Origin: Silurus meridionalis
Taxonomy: Eukaryota > Chordata > Actinopteri > Siluriformes > Siluridae
Direction: 5' to 3'
NCBI RefSeq assembly: GCF_014805685.1
Contig: NC_060909.1
Coordinates: 9,498,292 to 9,562,291, forward strand
Length of the DNA stretch: 64,000 bases
A program made the translations under genes and the position numbers. The notes beneath the pieces are model-generated. The model was given only the letters and a program-made list of their open reading frames with translations, was not told where the DNA came from and searched no databases. Positions 23,403 to 33,981 of the stretch are shown piece by piece; within the stretch, counting starts at the first letter, position 1, and every line of letters begins with the position of its first letter.

Positions 23403-24196
23403 TTGCGGACCTGCTGTCCCTCCTCGAGGAGCCTGGGGAACCCTAGTTCACCTCTGCCCAGAGTTATGAAAGTTGTGGCTGTGGCCCCTGAGGGGGCGCA
23501 GTTTCTAGCAGCTGGTCTCTCTACTGAGGTAGTTGAGACCATCCTCCATTCCAGAGCTTCCTCCACGACGAGGTTGTATGCCGCTATATGGCAGCTGTTC
23601 CCCACATGGTGTGAGCGCCACGGGTTAGACCCAGTCAACTGCCCGGTTGGGGGGTTCTGGTGTTCTTACACAAACAGTTTGCAAAAGGGTTGGCCCTGTC
23701 CACCTTGATGTTTCACATGTCTGCTATCATGGGGCAGTCACTGGGGAAGCACCCAAGAGGCCCAAGACACGATCCAGAGTGCCTCTCCTGGAGTTGCCCC
23801 TGGCTTTGCCAGTGCGCTCCTCTACCAAAGAGCTAGGTATGTACCTAAGATACCTACGGCTCTCTTACGACATGTCGTGTCGCAGGCATTCTGCCCTTCT
23901 CCCTTCCTAGTTCCAGACCAGGAGAAGCAGATTCGACTGCTTCTCCTGCAAGCACTGGATATGTGCCTTCACAGGACAAATCCTTTGAGGTAGTTGGGAC
24001 AACTGATTGTCTGCTATGGCCCTCATAGGAAAGGTTTTCCTGACAATGAGCATATTTTCAGTATATGGATAGTGGATGCGATTTCGGATGGTTATGAGTC
24101 CTCTGGTCTTCCCACCCCGTTCGGAGTCAAGGCTCATTCGACCCGGAGTATGGAGGCCTGGTCCACGGGGGTGCCCTTGCGGGACATATGCAATGC
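23403..24196 (+). pseudogene. DIRS tyrosine recombinase, truncated
   Basis: The N-terminal part reads VVETILHSRASSTTRLYAAI and LFPTWCERHGLDPVNCPVG (about 23530-23650). After several frame breaks the C-terminal catalytic part appears at 23994-24196: QLIVCYGPHRKGFP, WIVDAISDGYESSGLP, then KAHSTRS, which holds the His and Arg of the recombinase H-x-x-R box, and RDICNAA. The sequence ends there, before the segment with the catalytic tyrosine, at the start of a TA repeat. Confidence 0.8.
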
Positions 24197-24199
24197 TGC

Positions 24200-24230
24200 A
24201 ATATATATATATACAGTATATACAGTATAA
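24200..24230. repeat. Short TA/CAGTATA repeat at DIRS truncation
   Basis: Five TA units, then two ACAGTATAT units, mark the point where the DIRS recombinase stops. Confidence 0.7.
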
Positions 24231-24441
24231 GAGACCTGCTGTATCTCATACAGTGATAATGACAGCCATTGCTAAAGCAATGAAAAGAAAATAGAAAAGA
24301 AAATACATATAAATGCTTTATTAAAAAAAATAAACTGTTTTGGCTGACCTTTTTGATAATAATCCAGTTCCATCTTGAAAATGCAACCAAATTTCTTCTT
24401 TGTCAGCAACTGTGGAATTAAAAAACAGCTATTAAATCCAC

Positions 24442-24443
<2 letters not shown>

Positions 24444-24514
<71 letters not shown>
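24444..24514. repeat. (TA)n microsatellite
   Basis: About 35 TA units. Confidence 0.95.
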
Positions 24515-24518
<4 letters not shown>

Positions 24519-24519
24519 A

Positions 24520-24555
24520 ACTGCACAAGCTCATATATATATGAGCTTGTGCAGT
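24520..24555. repeat. Perfect 36-bp palindrome
   Basis: The arms ACTGCACAAGCTC and GAGCTTGTGCAGT flank an ATATATATAT centre, so the whole 36 bases equal their own reverse complement. It lies 5 bases after the (TA)n array. Confidence 0.95.
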
Positions 24556-25459
24556 TGTACAGCAGATGCAGTTTACTAGCTCTGAATGATGCACTCTCTG
24601 ACTATCCAATGGCTGACCTTATTGTACATTTGCTAGATAGGCCTGATTGGTTTAAGTCCCAGCTTCATTTTCATGTACTTTAAGCTACCAGCTTCTACAC
24701 TGCTTATTCAGAAGGCCTCGGGAAGATTTTTTTTGACCCTGGCAGCACGTGGCTGAAATATGATTAGATAGAAACTCAAACAAACATACATTACTGGAAG
24801 CAGCACAAACAATCATGGGATACCAGGGACAGTCAGGCGTTCATTGTTCCTGTGCTCTTGATCAAAAGTTCTCAAATATTTAAAAATCAGGATCTTCAAA
24901 ATAACCTAAAAGAAAGGTAAATAGAACAAAACTAAACAATATTCTCCAGCCCCCTCAGCACAAATGTGATATACAAAACATTAGAAAATGTAAATCTAAT
25001 TAGAACATGTACAATAATATTTGGATCTTTACTCAAGCTTAAGAAATATTTAAAAAAATGTTCCACCAAAAGTGATAGCCATTTATATTTTAAAATAGTC
25101 TAATTATTTATATATTAGACACTGTTTATGCTTAACTTTGATATTTCTGGGTTGGGATTTCTACCACAAGTGCTTGTTTTATTTAGTTTTACAAGGATAC
25201 ATTAACAACAATTACCTTCAAACAAATACTTTTGACCTAGCAATGGTTACCCCCCAATTGTCCTTAGACCCCAGGGTTTTAGTGTATCTGTAACCTGAAC
25301 AAACCTCATTCAATTTTTTTGCAAAACAATCAAATAAATCTCTCAACCAGTCAGCAAGCAAGAAGATGAGATGTCCTGTGTGGGTTTACAATGAGAATTT
25401 CTCCAATATCAGACATCCTTTCTGCCTCTGAACTCGCAATTAAGGATGCAATCTCTGGC
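24556..25459. other. AT-rich unannotated stretch
   Basis: Nothing recognisable was seen here. Confidence 0.5.
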
Positions 25460-25610
25460 AAAAGTACAATCAAAGGTAAGTGGAGTAAAAATGCAGAGAG
25501 TGAGATGGATGCGGCTTGTTGTGTTTGTAACTTGAAAAGGCTGTCTCTGATAACTATTATTACTCTGAGTTAATGTGTTATAGAGGCCTTGCAGCTGAAA
25601 GAGAGTTTTA
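25460..25610. promoter_or_regulatory. Possible conserved non-coding island
   Basis: A short, mixed-composition, non-repetitive stretch just outside the fold-back element. This is a weak candidate. Confidence 0.2.
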
Positions 25611-25730
25611 AGATACTACTGGGTGAAGGATGGATGTTAAAAATGCTCTCTCTCACACACATTTTTCTGGTGCTACGAGTTTCTTCTGAAGCGCATTAGA
25701 TTCACAAAGAGGAAAAAAAAATCACACAAA

Positions 25731-25966
25731 AATGATCTCATAATTATGACGTAATATCTCATAATTATGACTTACTATCTCATAATTATGAGATCCTAAT
25801 CTCATAATTAGGACTTACTAACTCATAATTATGACTTACTATCTCATAAATATGACTTATCTCATAATTATGACTTAATATCTCATGAGATCCTGATCTT
25901 ACAATTATGACTACTTATGACTTATTATCTCATAATTATGATTCGGTATCTCATAATTATGAGATA
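25731..25966. repeat. CTCATAATTATGA tandem repeats, left arm
   Basis: About eleven imperfect units of roughly 20 bp, each containing CTCATAATTATGA, itself largely palindromic. A mirrored block forms the right arm. Confidence 0.85.
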
Positions 25967-26206
25967 AGTTGGGGCAGTCAGTGGCAGGGGAGCAATTTTA
26001 GTGAATGACACCGGATCTGGCGTTTCTATGCTCGGAAGCAACCTCATTGTGCAACAATGGAGATGTAGCACCTATCATATGGTTTAGCTTGATGACTGTA
26101 TATTAGTTTAATTAGCTACTGGACATTTCCTTACTGACCTGCCGCTCCTGCTAATTAATTTAGTTAAGGTAAGTCTTGCTTCAGTTAATAGATACGGGGA
26201 ACTAAC

Positions 26207-26236
<30 letters not shown>
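26207..26236. repeat. (ATT)n in left inner arm
   Basis: Ten ATT units, pairing with the (ATA)n run at 26329-26382. Confidence 0.9.
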
Positions 26237-26237
<1 letters not shown>

Positions 26238-26326
26238 TTAATATTTTAAAATTGACTACTAATATGTTACACATTCTGACAGTGGACAGACAGAATTTGT
26301 AACATATATTAGTAGTCAATGTTAAA

Positions 26327-26328
<2 letters not shown>

Positions 26329-26382
<54 letters not shown>
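26329..26382. repeat. (ATA)n in right inner arm
   Basis: About 18 ATA units, longer than its partner in the left arm. Confidence 0.9.
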
Positions 26383-26493
26383 TTAGCTAACGCCCTGTAT
26401 ATGTTAACTAAAGCAAGAATGACAGTAACTAAATTAATTAGCAGGAGGGGCAGTCAGCGAGGAAATGTCCAGTAGCTAATTAAACTAATATAC

Positions 26494-26849
26494 TGTTCGA
26501 TTTTTATTATGCCCAAACAAAACTTATTTCTTGGAGAGGTTTTTCATGCGATCTACGATGCCTGTGGTGCCTTTTCTGATCAGGAAAGAATCACACAGCA
26601 CACAACATGTTTGTATGTTTTTCTTTAATTTAATTCAGATAAGAGACAAGTATATAGACACACACTGGAAAAAACGGAGCTAAAACTGTTCCTGATTGGG
26701 TAAGAAGATATAATAACCGGAGATGTGTGAGCCCAGATAAAGATTTCCTGTATACCTCACATACTCACATCGTAAAGACCCTATAGACACTGAACAGATA
26801 ACAGGAATGTGTTTAGAGAACCAGTGTGAAAACCATCTTAACACTAACA
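26494..26849. mobile_element. Probable solo LTR inserted in fold-back element
   Basis: A 356-bp block interrupts the right arm; no counterpart exists in the left arm, where the sequence reads straight through GACTGTATATTAG. The block begins TGTTCG and ends CTAACA (TG...CA) and is bounded by the 5-bp direct repeat TATAC at 26489-26493 and 26850-26854. These are the marks of an LTR retrotransposon insertion reduced to one LTR by recombination. It differs from the 34-38 kb LTRs, and its orientation is unknown. Confidence 0.7.
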
Positions 26850-26992
26850 TATACAGTCTTCAAGCTAAACTATATTTTAGCTGCTACATCTCCATAGTTG
26901 CACAATGAGGAGCTTCCAAGCAAAAATTGTAGTACCGCCAGATCCGGTGTTATGCGTTAAAATGCTCCCCTGCCACAGACTGCCCCAACTTA

Positions 26993-27300
26993 TCTCAAAA
27001 TTATGAGATACTAAGTCGTAATTATGAGATAATAAGTCGTAATTATAAGTAGTAAGTCATAATTATGACATCTCATAATTACGATTTAGTAAGTCGTAAT
27101 TATGAGATCCTGATCTCATAGATACGACTTACTAACTCGTAATTATGAGATAATAAGTCGTAATTGAGATACTAACTCATATTATAAGACAATAAGTAGT
27201 AAATATGAGATACTAAGTCATAATTATGACATCTCATAATTATGACGTAATATCTCATAATTATGAGATAATAAGTCATAATTATGAGATATTAAGAGAT
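26993..27300. repeat. CTCATAATTATGA tandem repeats, right arm
   Basis: Inverted counterpart of the left block, seen here mostly as TAATTATGAGATA units with more copies and different local order. Confidence 0.85.
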
Positions 27301-27326
27301 CCTTTCTGTGATTCTTTTCTCTTTGT

Positions 27327-28244
27327 TAATTTCCACTATGCAAAAGGAAAATGTGTCTAGAAATATCCAGATATACACTCATCAATAGATTTCAGCATGT
27401 GTCTGCAGGTCTCATCTATGTGATTCTGACAACTCTTTAAAATGCAACATCTGTTCATTAAACAGGTTTATTTTTGGATGGTGGGAAGTAGGACAAGTCG
27501 TATAATTATAGGATTTTTCCTGGGATGTAACCTACATAGAATTGTTTGTGTTTTACAGAGAGGTTCTTTAAGATAGCAGTTGTGATAGTAATTTGAATTC
27601 TTAGAGTTGAACACATTTGTTATACATTTTGGAAGGTCTTTTTAAGCCACAGTGTTATAACATTGCAGTGGTAAATGATGCAAGAGCTATGGTTAAAATG
27701 ATTACTGATCAATACATAGAATGCAAAATTCCAGTGTGCAATAGATATATTACTTTATTGAGCATAGCGGGAAATTCAGCTATTATAACAGCACAGAGAG
27801 TAAGAAGTATACTACAAGCAATTAAACACTGTAATTGAAAGAAAAAAAAGCAGCAGACTTGGGGTGTAATTAATGTGGCAATAAAGTACAAACATTGGCA
27901 TCAGTTTAAATAAAATGTTAAAACAGAAAAATACATGGAAGTAAAATGGCAGTGTAACTAGATATAAATAGTAGATGGAATTAGACGGATATGAATATTG
28001 GATGTATTGCTCTTTTCTACACTGGAGCTTTTATTTAAGAAGTTCTGTAATAACAATAGGTCAATTGAGGAAAGCTGCTGTTTTTGCGAGTTTATTGAGC
28101 ATCAACTTTTCCATTCAAAACTGTCCAGTTAGACATCTTGATCACTTTGAGTTTTTTTATTCCTAGCTCTGATGCCACCTCTTCAGAATGGTAGAAAAAA
28201 AAAATTGCTTCCTTAATATAGTCTGTTTGTCCTTTTCTTTTCCA
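27327..28244. other. AT-rich unannotated stretch
   Basis: Nothing recognisable was seen. A 73-codon open frame at 27617-27838 has no known relative. Confidence 0.5.
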
Positions 28245-28269
28245 CAGCCTTTGAGTTGATCTTCCAGTT

Positions 28270-28596
28270 TAGCTTTTTGAGATGGGCAATAAGTAGATGT
28301 GTTGTTGTCAACCAGCTGAACATCATGACATCACTGCCTGGTTTGGGAACCTCGGATCGCAAGACCCTACAGATGATGGTGAGGACATCTGAGAAGATCA
28401 TCGGCATCTCTCTCCCCTCTATCATGGACAATTACACCACACGCTACATCCGCACACCCCACACACCCACCACAGACACTCTTCACCCTCCTGCCATCAG
28501 GGAAGTGGTTCCGAAGCATTCAGGCCGTCACATCCAGACTGTGCAACAGTTTCTTCCCTCAAGCCATCAGGCTCCTCAAAACTAAACTGAAACTCA
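28270..28596 (+). pseudogene. LINE reverse transcriptase C-terminal fragment (L2/CR1/Rex1-like)
   Basis: DRKTLQMMVRTSEKIIG is encoded at about 28350-28400, and LLPSGKWFRSIQAVTSRLC followed by NSFFPQAIRLL at about 28485-28575 in a different frame. These are the conserved last boxes of Jockey-superfamily LINE polymerases (compare the usual LLPSGRRYRSI...NSFFP pattern). A frameshift near 28440-28490 separates them. The fragment runs directly into a (CA)n array. Only the extreme C-terminus survives, as expected from a 5'-truncated insertion. Confidence 0.7.
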
Positions 28597-28597
28597 T

Positions 28598-28658
<61 letters not shown>
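28597..28658. repeat. (CA)n microsatellite
   Basis: About 30 CA units directly follow the LINE coding end. Confidence 0.95.
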
Positions 28659-28659
<1 letters not shown>

Positions 28660-29174
28660 TGTGACTGAGCTGTACAACCCGGACCCAAACACACAATCGT
28701 ACTCACTTCACACATCCATGTCTTTAGCACCACTCATATTACATCACCTCATTACTACAAACTGTGTACATGCCGTTATGCACATCTTTTTTGGGTTGCT
28801 GATATTGCTCTTTTGCACAACATTTTGTTTACATCTTTGTTCATTACAATGTACAATGTGCTGGCCAGGTTCCTGTGGCCATCCCCCTATTCACCGGAGA
28901 TGCATTGACATTTACAGAGACATCAGAAATGTGGCAGAGGTCTGACCTGTACTGAAAGTCTGGAATACTGGGATGAGCACTGTTCTCTGTGGTGCTCCAG
29001 TGCTGTTCTAAGGTCTTTGACAGGTAATCACTGACCCAGAAAATCATGGAGCAAATGCAGCTATAACATGTTATAGCATACACAATACCCCACAAAAAAA
29101 AAAAAAGCTCACAAATTATATAAAAAAATATTACTTAAATCAAATAATGTCAGGTCATATACATAAAAATTATG

Positions 29175-29176
<2 letters not shown>
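28659..29176 (+). other. Possible LINE 3' untranslated region, then unannotated
   Basis: The first 200 bases after the (CA)n run may be the 3' untranslated region of the same LINE, but no tail was identified. Nothing else was recognised. Confidence 0.3.
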
Positions 29177-29254
<78 letters not shown>

Positions 29255-29279
29255 TTTTATTTTAATTTTTTTTTTTTAA
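29177..29279. repeat. (TA)n followed by T-rich tract
   Basis: About 35 TA units, then a T-rich run to 29279. Confidence 0.95.
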
Positions 29280-29326
29280 TACAGTGACCTCTACTAATAT
29301 TATCTCCCTTGGTAAATAGGAAAAAA

Positions 29327-29408
29327 TCTTTTCTTTTCTTTTCTTTTCTTTTCTTTTCTTTTCTTTTCTTTTCTTTTCTTTTCTTTTCTTTTCTTTTCTT
29401 TTCCTTTC
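29327..29408. repeat. (TTTTC)n pentanucleotide microsatellite
   Basis: About 16 units of TTTTC/CTTTT. Open frames across it are artefacts of the repeat. Confidence 0.95.
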
Positions 29409-29929
29409 TTAAAAAAAAATATTCACAGCCTTCATTGGCCATATTTACCAAGACTACTAATTTTAGTGGAGGGAACTGTATCTGCTTTAATACAAGCAAT
29501 ACAAAAATTGACCATATTAAATAGATAAGTAAATAAATGACAAAATGTATTTCATTAATAACTTATGGGTCTAGAATATGTATATATCACAGTCAAATAC
29601 CATATCACTTGCAAACAATTTTCAAATAATATTTAAACTGTTTCTTGCCAACTGTAGCCACTAATTACTTCACCAATTTAATTACCTAATTCATTTTTCA
29701 CTTAAAATGTAATATTAATAATAATAGTAGTAGTAGTAGTACTAGTAGTAGTATTGCAGTGTTAGAGTGAAGATTAATCATCATTGTGGTGCTTTCATTC
29801 TCATTTTGTTACTGCAACATTAAAAGATTATTTCATTTTCTAACTGTGGCTTGGTTTGAAGCTGACATAAGACTGTAAAAAAAATAAATATCTAAATCTA
29901 GCACATGGAGCGACTCCCTACAGAATAAA
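29409..29929. other. AT-rich stretch with short (TAG)n
   Basis: An ATA/TAG trinucleotide run lies at 29715-29752. Nothing else was recognised. Confidence 0.5.
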
Positions 29930-30370
29930 GTGAGCAGTTTTGGGAGAGTGCAGGTTAAATCAATTTCGACATTCTGATGAGGTCATGAATTTTAGAGCAT
30001 ATGAAACTGTCAAGCAGAAAAAAGGGAGAACGAGGCAGATAGACAAAAGAGCAAAAGAGATTGTGTTTAATGGTACTTATGGCTGTAGGGAGCAGAAACC
30101 TGAGAGAAGGAAGTGAGGGAGAGAGAGCCGTCATTTTTTCTCTTCATATCTATCAGAATGATGAAAAGTGCTATCTGCATTGCAGCATATCAAGAGTTCA
30201 TTTTCACCAGTGCTGTGCTGTTTCACGCTAAAGAATGTGCTAAAATGGCCCATCCAGTGAAATGGAACAGATGAAAGACTTCAAGATGAAACAACATGGC
30301 TAAAGTTAAATTATGTGTCTGCTGAATAATTTATGGATTGTATCTGTGTCTGAGCGAGAAATGGGAGGAA
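29930..30370. promoter_or_regulatory. Possible conserved non-coding island
   Basis: A non-repetitive stretch of mixed composition with no exon signature between AT-rich flanks. It is a candidate regulatory element on composition only. Confidence 0.25.
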
Positions 30371-30511
30371 AAAAATAAGAGAGAACTCTTACCTTTCTTC
30401 CATTTGAATTCATGTTTACAAAAAAATCTCTGATCTGACTTTAGCCAATGTTATATAAGATATTTATTATTCATTTGCTATCCTTTTTCTTTATTTTTTA
30501 AAAAAAATAGT

Positions 30512-30920
30512 GGCAAAAAATAGTGAAGCAATATCAGAAAAGAGTTTCTCAGAGAAAAATTGCAAAGAGTTTGAAGTTATCAACATCTACAGTGCATAAT
30601 ATCATCCAAAGATTTAAAGAACCCGGAACAATCTCTGTGCTTAAGGGTCAAGGCCGGAAAACCATACTGGATGCCCGTGATCTTCAGGGCCTTAGACGGC
30701 ACTGCATCACATACAGAAATGCTACTGTGTTGAAAATCACAACATGGGCTCAGGAATACTTCCAGAAAACATTGTCGGTGAACACAATCCACCGTGCCAT
30801 TCGACTAAAACTCTATAGGTAAAAAAAAAAGCCATATCTAAACATGATCCAGAAGCGCAGGCGTTTTCTTTGTGCCAAGGCTCATTTAAAATGGACTGTG
30901 GCAAAGTGGAAAAAGCTAAA
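30512..30920 (+). pseudogene. Tc1-like transposase N-terminal half
   Basis: The translation QKRVSQRKIAKSLKLSTSTV, then IIQRFKEPGTI and GRKTILDARD, is the paired-type helix-turn-helix region of a Tc1 transposase, followed by TVLKITTWAQEYFQ and VNTIHRAIRLKLYR. A stop lies at 30820-30822. After an A-run frameshift the protein resumes as KRRRFLCAKAHLKWTVAKWK and ends just before the first catalytic Asp box. The DDE half is absent and no terminal repeats were found. It is a different subfamily from the 19.7-kb element. Confidence 0.85.
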
Positions 30921-32155
30921 TAAACAGTACAGACGTTTTAATGGATCATGATGAACTAGCCTCTAACAATACTATTTCAAGAGGCTATAACGCTTGACTT
31001 TTGCTATAGGAAAATATATAGTCATTTCAAATGTGACCCAGTTTGGAGTCATTTTCTTAGCAGGTAAAAAAAAGTATAGGTTGTGTAGATAAAACACCTT
31101 ACACTTTACATTTCTGTTAAAGTTATTTGATCATTATTTGCAATATACATGATGTTGGCAGCTGTAATGTTTTACTATTTAACTAGCACAACCTGGCAAC
31201 CCTGTCAATAATGATACTGATACTTTAAAACTCAATTTCACTCAAAAACAGTAATGAGTATTTAATAATATATAAAATACATAATTTACTCTGTATAGAG
31301 ATGTTACTGAGGGTTTTAGGAAGAATAATATTTGTTAAGCTGATACAAAATCTGGAGCTGTACATCATTCAGAAGATTGCTATGGTAAAGACATAAAACA
31401 CTTAATGCTTTTGGAAATGATGAAACTCTGTGGTAATAACAGTATCACCGAATCTCATCAGCGGCCCTCACACCAACTCCATGTTGATTATTTTTCTATA
31501 ACACACCTAATTTAGTGCTTCATTCTGTACTCAAATTCAAAGTTCACATGGAACCAAAATGTAAATTTTCTAGCATTTTGTTAGCCTTAAGGTTATCTAT
31601 AAGTAGTGTGCTCTGAAACAAAAAACAACTTTACAAGGTATGCATTTAAAATTTTTAATGTGTCCCTGTGCCACTAATACATTTTGATAAAGTCATTCTG
31701 CAATTCAGCTTCATTATAAGATTTAAAAGCTGAAATGTCCCACCCAACAACATCTATTGTACAACTTAGATTTAGAGTTGTGAAGTAAGGTAAACCCTAT
31801 TGGCTATTTTGAATGGGGTATAAATGACACATTACAGTATGTCCCAGACGGGACCACAACATCATGTTTCAGTGGAAATGACATCGCATCAAATACTGTA
31901 AGTGTTCCGGGGTTTTATATGCAACTTTAAGACACATTGGGAATATGTTTTACTTTATTTACTTACTGGCAAACATTGATTTTTTTTTCGGAAAAGAAAA
32001 TACAATTGGCTTTTCATACATTTTTGAGAACAAAAACATACAATAAGTTTTCCCCCCCAGTAGATACTTTTCTCTTCACGTGATAGTTGTTGGTCAAAAA
32101 GCTAAGTGTGCAGAGAACACATCAATAAAGTTGTTGGAGTTGAATTACAATGTGC
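30921..32155. other. AT-rich unannotated stretch
   Basis: Nothing recognisable was seen here. Confidence 0.5.
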
Positions 32156-32697
32156 ACTTCTTCTTTCGACTTCTCCCATTAGGGGTCACCACAGCAGATC
32201 ATGCTTCTCCATACACCCCTGTTCTCTACATCTGCCTCTTTCAAACCAACTACCTGCATGTCTTCTATCACCACATCCATAAACCTTCTCTTTGGTCTTC
32301 CTTTTTTCCTCCTTCCTGGCAGCTCCATCCTCAGCATTCTTTTACTGATACCCCATGTCCCTCTGCTGCACATGTCCAAACCATCTCAATTGCGCCTCCC
32401 TCACCTTGTCTCCAAAACGTCCTACATGGGCTGTCCCTCTTATGAACTCATTTCTAAACCTGTCCATCATCGTCACTCCCAATGAAAATCTCAACATCTT
32501 CAGCTCTGCTACCTCCAGCTCCACCTCCTGTCTTTTACTCAATGCCGCTGTCTCTAAACCATACAACATAGCAGGTCTCACCACAGTTCTATAAACTTTC
32601 CCTTTCACTCCTGCAGATACCCTTCTATCACAAATCACTCCTGCCACTCTTCTCCACTCACTCCACCCTGCCTGCACTCTTTTCTTCACTTGGATTT
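32156..32697 (-). mobile_element. RTE-type LINE, 5'-truncated 3' end
   Basis: This is the minus-strand 3' fragment of the same LINE family as 24-506, ending in a short GAAGAAG tail at 32156-32168. Homology begins at about 32697 (coding AGTGAAGAAAAGAG on the minus strand). It is longer at the 5' side than the first fragment by about 60 bases. Confidence 0.85.
32179..32697 (-). pseudogene. RTE reverse-transcriptase C-terminal fragment
   Basis: The minus strand reads KKRVQAGWSEWRRVAGVICD, RRVSAGVKGKVYRTVVRPAM, ALSKRQEVELEVAELKMLRF, FRNEFIRGTAHVGRFGDKV and RWFGHVQQRDMGY in one frame down to about 32342. It then changes frame and continues as RMELPGRRKKGRPKRRFMDV. This is the best-preserved C-terminal segment of the family in the window, with one frameshift. 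The endonuclease and polymerase core are missing. Confidence 0.8.
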
Positions 32698-32879
32698 TTG
32701 GACTTTACACATGGATGCTCTCAATGTCATTTTAGTACTTTATAGTATTCAGTATTTCAACACAAATGTTCAACATAACAAACAGGTAGATGTTTTGGAG
32801 ATTCAGTATGCCTAGAATTTATGGTCTATATTTTTAATGAGGTTGAATTGTGCTTTGTGGATATACTTTGGTTTCAGTG

Positions 32880-33110
32880 TTATACAGTGTGAGCTGTTGA
32901 GCTTTAATCTGCATGTACGACTTTACAGCAAAGTTTCACACAGGCATCTGTGTGCAGCAGCTGTTCCACTGTAATTGCCGCAAGACTTAATAAACGATGG
33001 CCACGGCAGGAGCGCATTATAGATGCGATTTAAATGAGCCAAATGGGAGCAGGCTCTCTGTGAGGGAGTGCAGACTCCTCATCATGTGCTGCTTGTACTA
33101 GATATCATAG
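32880..33110. promoter_or_regulatory. Candidate conserved enhancer-like element
   Basis: About 230 bases, near 50% G+C, non-repetitive, with a CAGCTG E-box at 32958-32963 and homeodomain-like TTAATAAACG near 32988. It stands out clearly from AT-rich flanks. The regulatory role is an inference. Confidence 0.3.
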
Positions 33111-33471
33111 CAAGGTAAAGCTTCAACTATCTTTCTGGTGCATTCGGGTCACTATATAGTAGATATGATCATTTGTATTTTTTATTCTAGCTTTAAAAGA
33201 ATTTTTAGTGTCACATCATGTTGTCATATAGGCTGGTCCGATATTCGATGATCAATTACCTGCATCTTTCCTGAACATGTAGTAGCTTTCCAAAGCATTT
33301 TATTTTTCCTTTTATTGCATGTCATTTAGATTGACTCACTGAATGACTGTTTCCGCTACTGTGACACAGATGTTCAATAGGTTTCAGTCAATCAGCTAAT
33401 TAATGATGTACATCAACATTAGCAACAAAAACACAGCAGTTGACCAAAAACAAATCACAACTTTTTATCAC
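33111..33471. other. AT-rich unannotated stretch
   Basis: Nothing recognisable was seen here. Confidence 0.5.
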
Positions 33472-33545
33472 AACATTACACCCTATATATACATAAAAGT
33501 GGCACTTGATCAAAGTAACATTACACCCTGTATATACATAAAAAT
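33472..33545. repeat. Two-copy 45-bp direct repeat
   Basis: AACATTACACCCTATATATA begins at 33472 and a near copy begins at 33517. The second copy is partial. Confidence 0.8.
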
Positions 33546-33593
33546 GCCGCAGAAGAAAATGAATGTTAATTGGAGTAGTATGAAGTTGCTTTA

Positions 33594-33607
33594 CACACAC
33601 ACACCCA

Positions 33608-33642
<35 letters not shown>
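33594..33642. repeat. (AC)n microsatellite
   Basis: Imperfect then perfect AC units. Confidence 0.95.
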
Positions 33643-33646
<4 letters not shown>

Positions 33647-33976
33647 TGAAAAATAGAAAATTAGAGATACTGTCCTACTAACCAACAAAAATGCTAATAG
33701 TTTTGCTAGTTAGCATCCAGTTTGGCAAATAGATTAGTAGCAGCATAGAAAAATAAATGGTACTTGTAAAAGCCTCAACTACCAGTTTCCCACTGTTCAG
33801 AAAATACAACTGTATTGTTGCCTTTGCAAGCCTTTTGGCGAGGTTTCACTTCTGAATGCTGCAATAATGCTAACTCAAGCCCTTGAGCTTACAAAAGCTA
33901 ATCTTAAAAACTTCACTTGAGCAGTAGTGGCAAAATTGTCCTTGAGATAAATACGGACGTTCCCCAAAGGGAGACA
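33643..33976. other. AT-rich unannotated stretch
   Basis: Nothing recognisable was seen here. Confidence 0.5.
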
Positions 33977-33981
33977 TCAAG
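33977..33981. repeat. Left target-site duplication TCAAG
   Basis: Identical to 38580-38584 on the other side of the LTR element. Confidence 0.9.

Larger units (their letters stand above)
21341..24196 (+). mobile_element. DIRS1-like tyrosine-recombinase retrotransposon, degenerate
   Basis: The order of domains is that of DIRS elements: degraded gag-like region, reverse transcriptase, RNase H, then a tyrosine recombinase rather than an integrase. The left terminal segment begins near CTAGTTCCCTTTCAGGAACT (21344). The right side stops at CNAA of the recombinase, where a (TA)n run begins, so the recombinase C-terminus and the right terminal repeat are lost. The G+C content is much higher than the surrounding DNA. 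Confidence 0.85.
25704..27326. mobile_element. Fold-back element: giant inverted repeat
   Basis: The left arm (25704 to about 26278) and right arm (about 26291-27326) are inverted copies of each other along their length. Outermost is ACAAAGAG (25704) against CTCTTTGT (to 27326). Next come blocks of CTCATAATTATGA repeats, a unique block (GTTGGGGCAGTC, CACCGGATCTGGCG, GGAGATGTAGC on the left, its complement on the right), and (ATT)n/(ATA)n. Innermost is ATTGACTACTAATA against its complement. The loop is about 12 bases. No open frame was found. The target duplication is unresolved. Without the solo LTR it is about 1.27 kb. Confidence 0.85.

Noticed and set aside
25731..27300. Repeat units of CTCATAATTATGA as a CRISPR-like or iteron array
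   Set aside because: The units are variable, lack spacers and form the arms of an inverted-repeat element in fish DNA.
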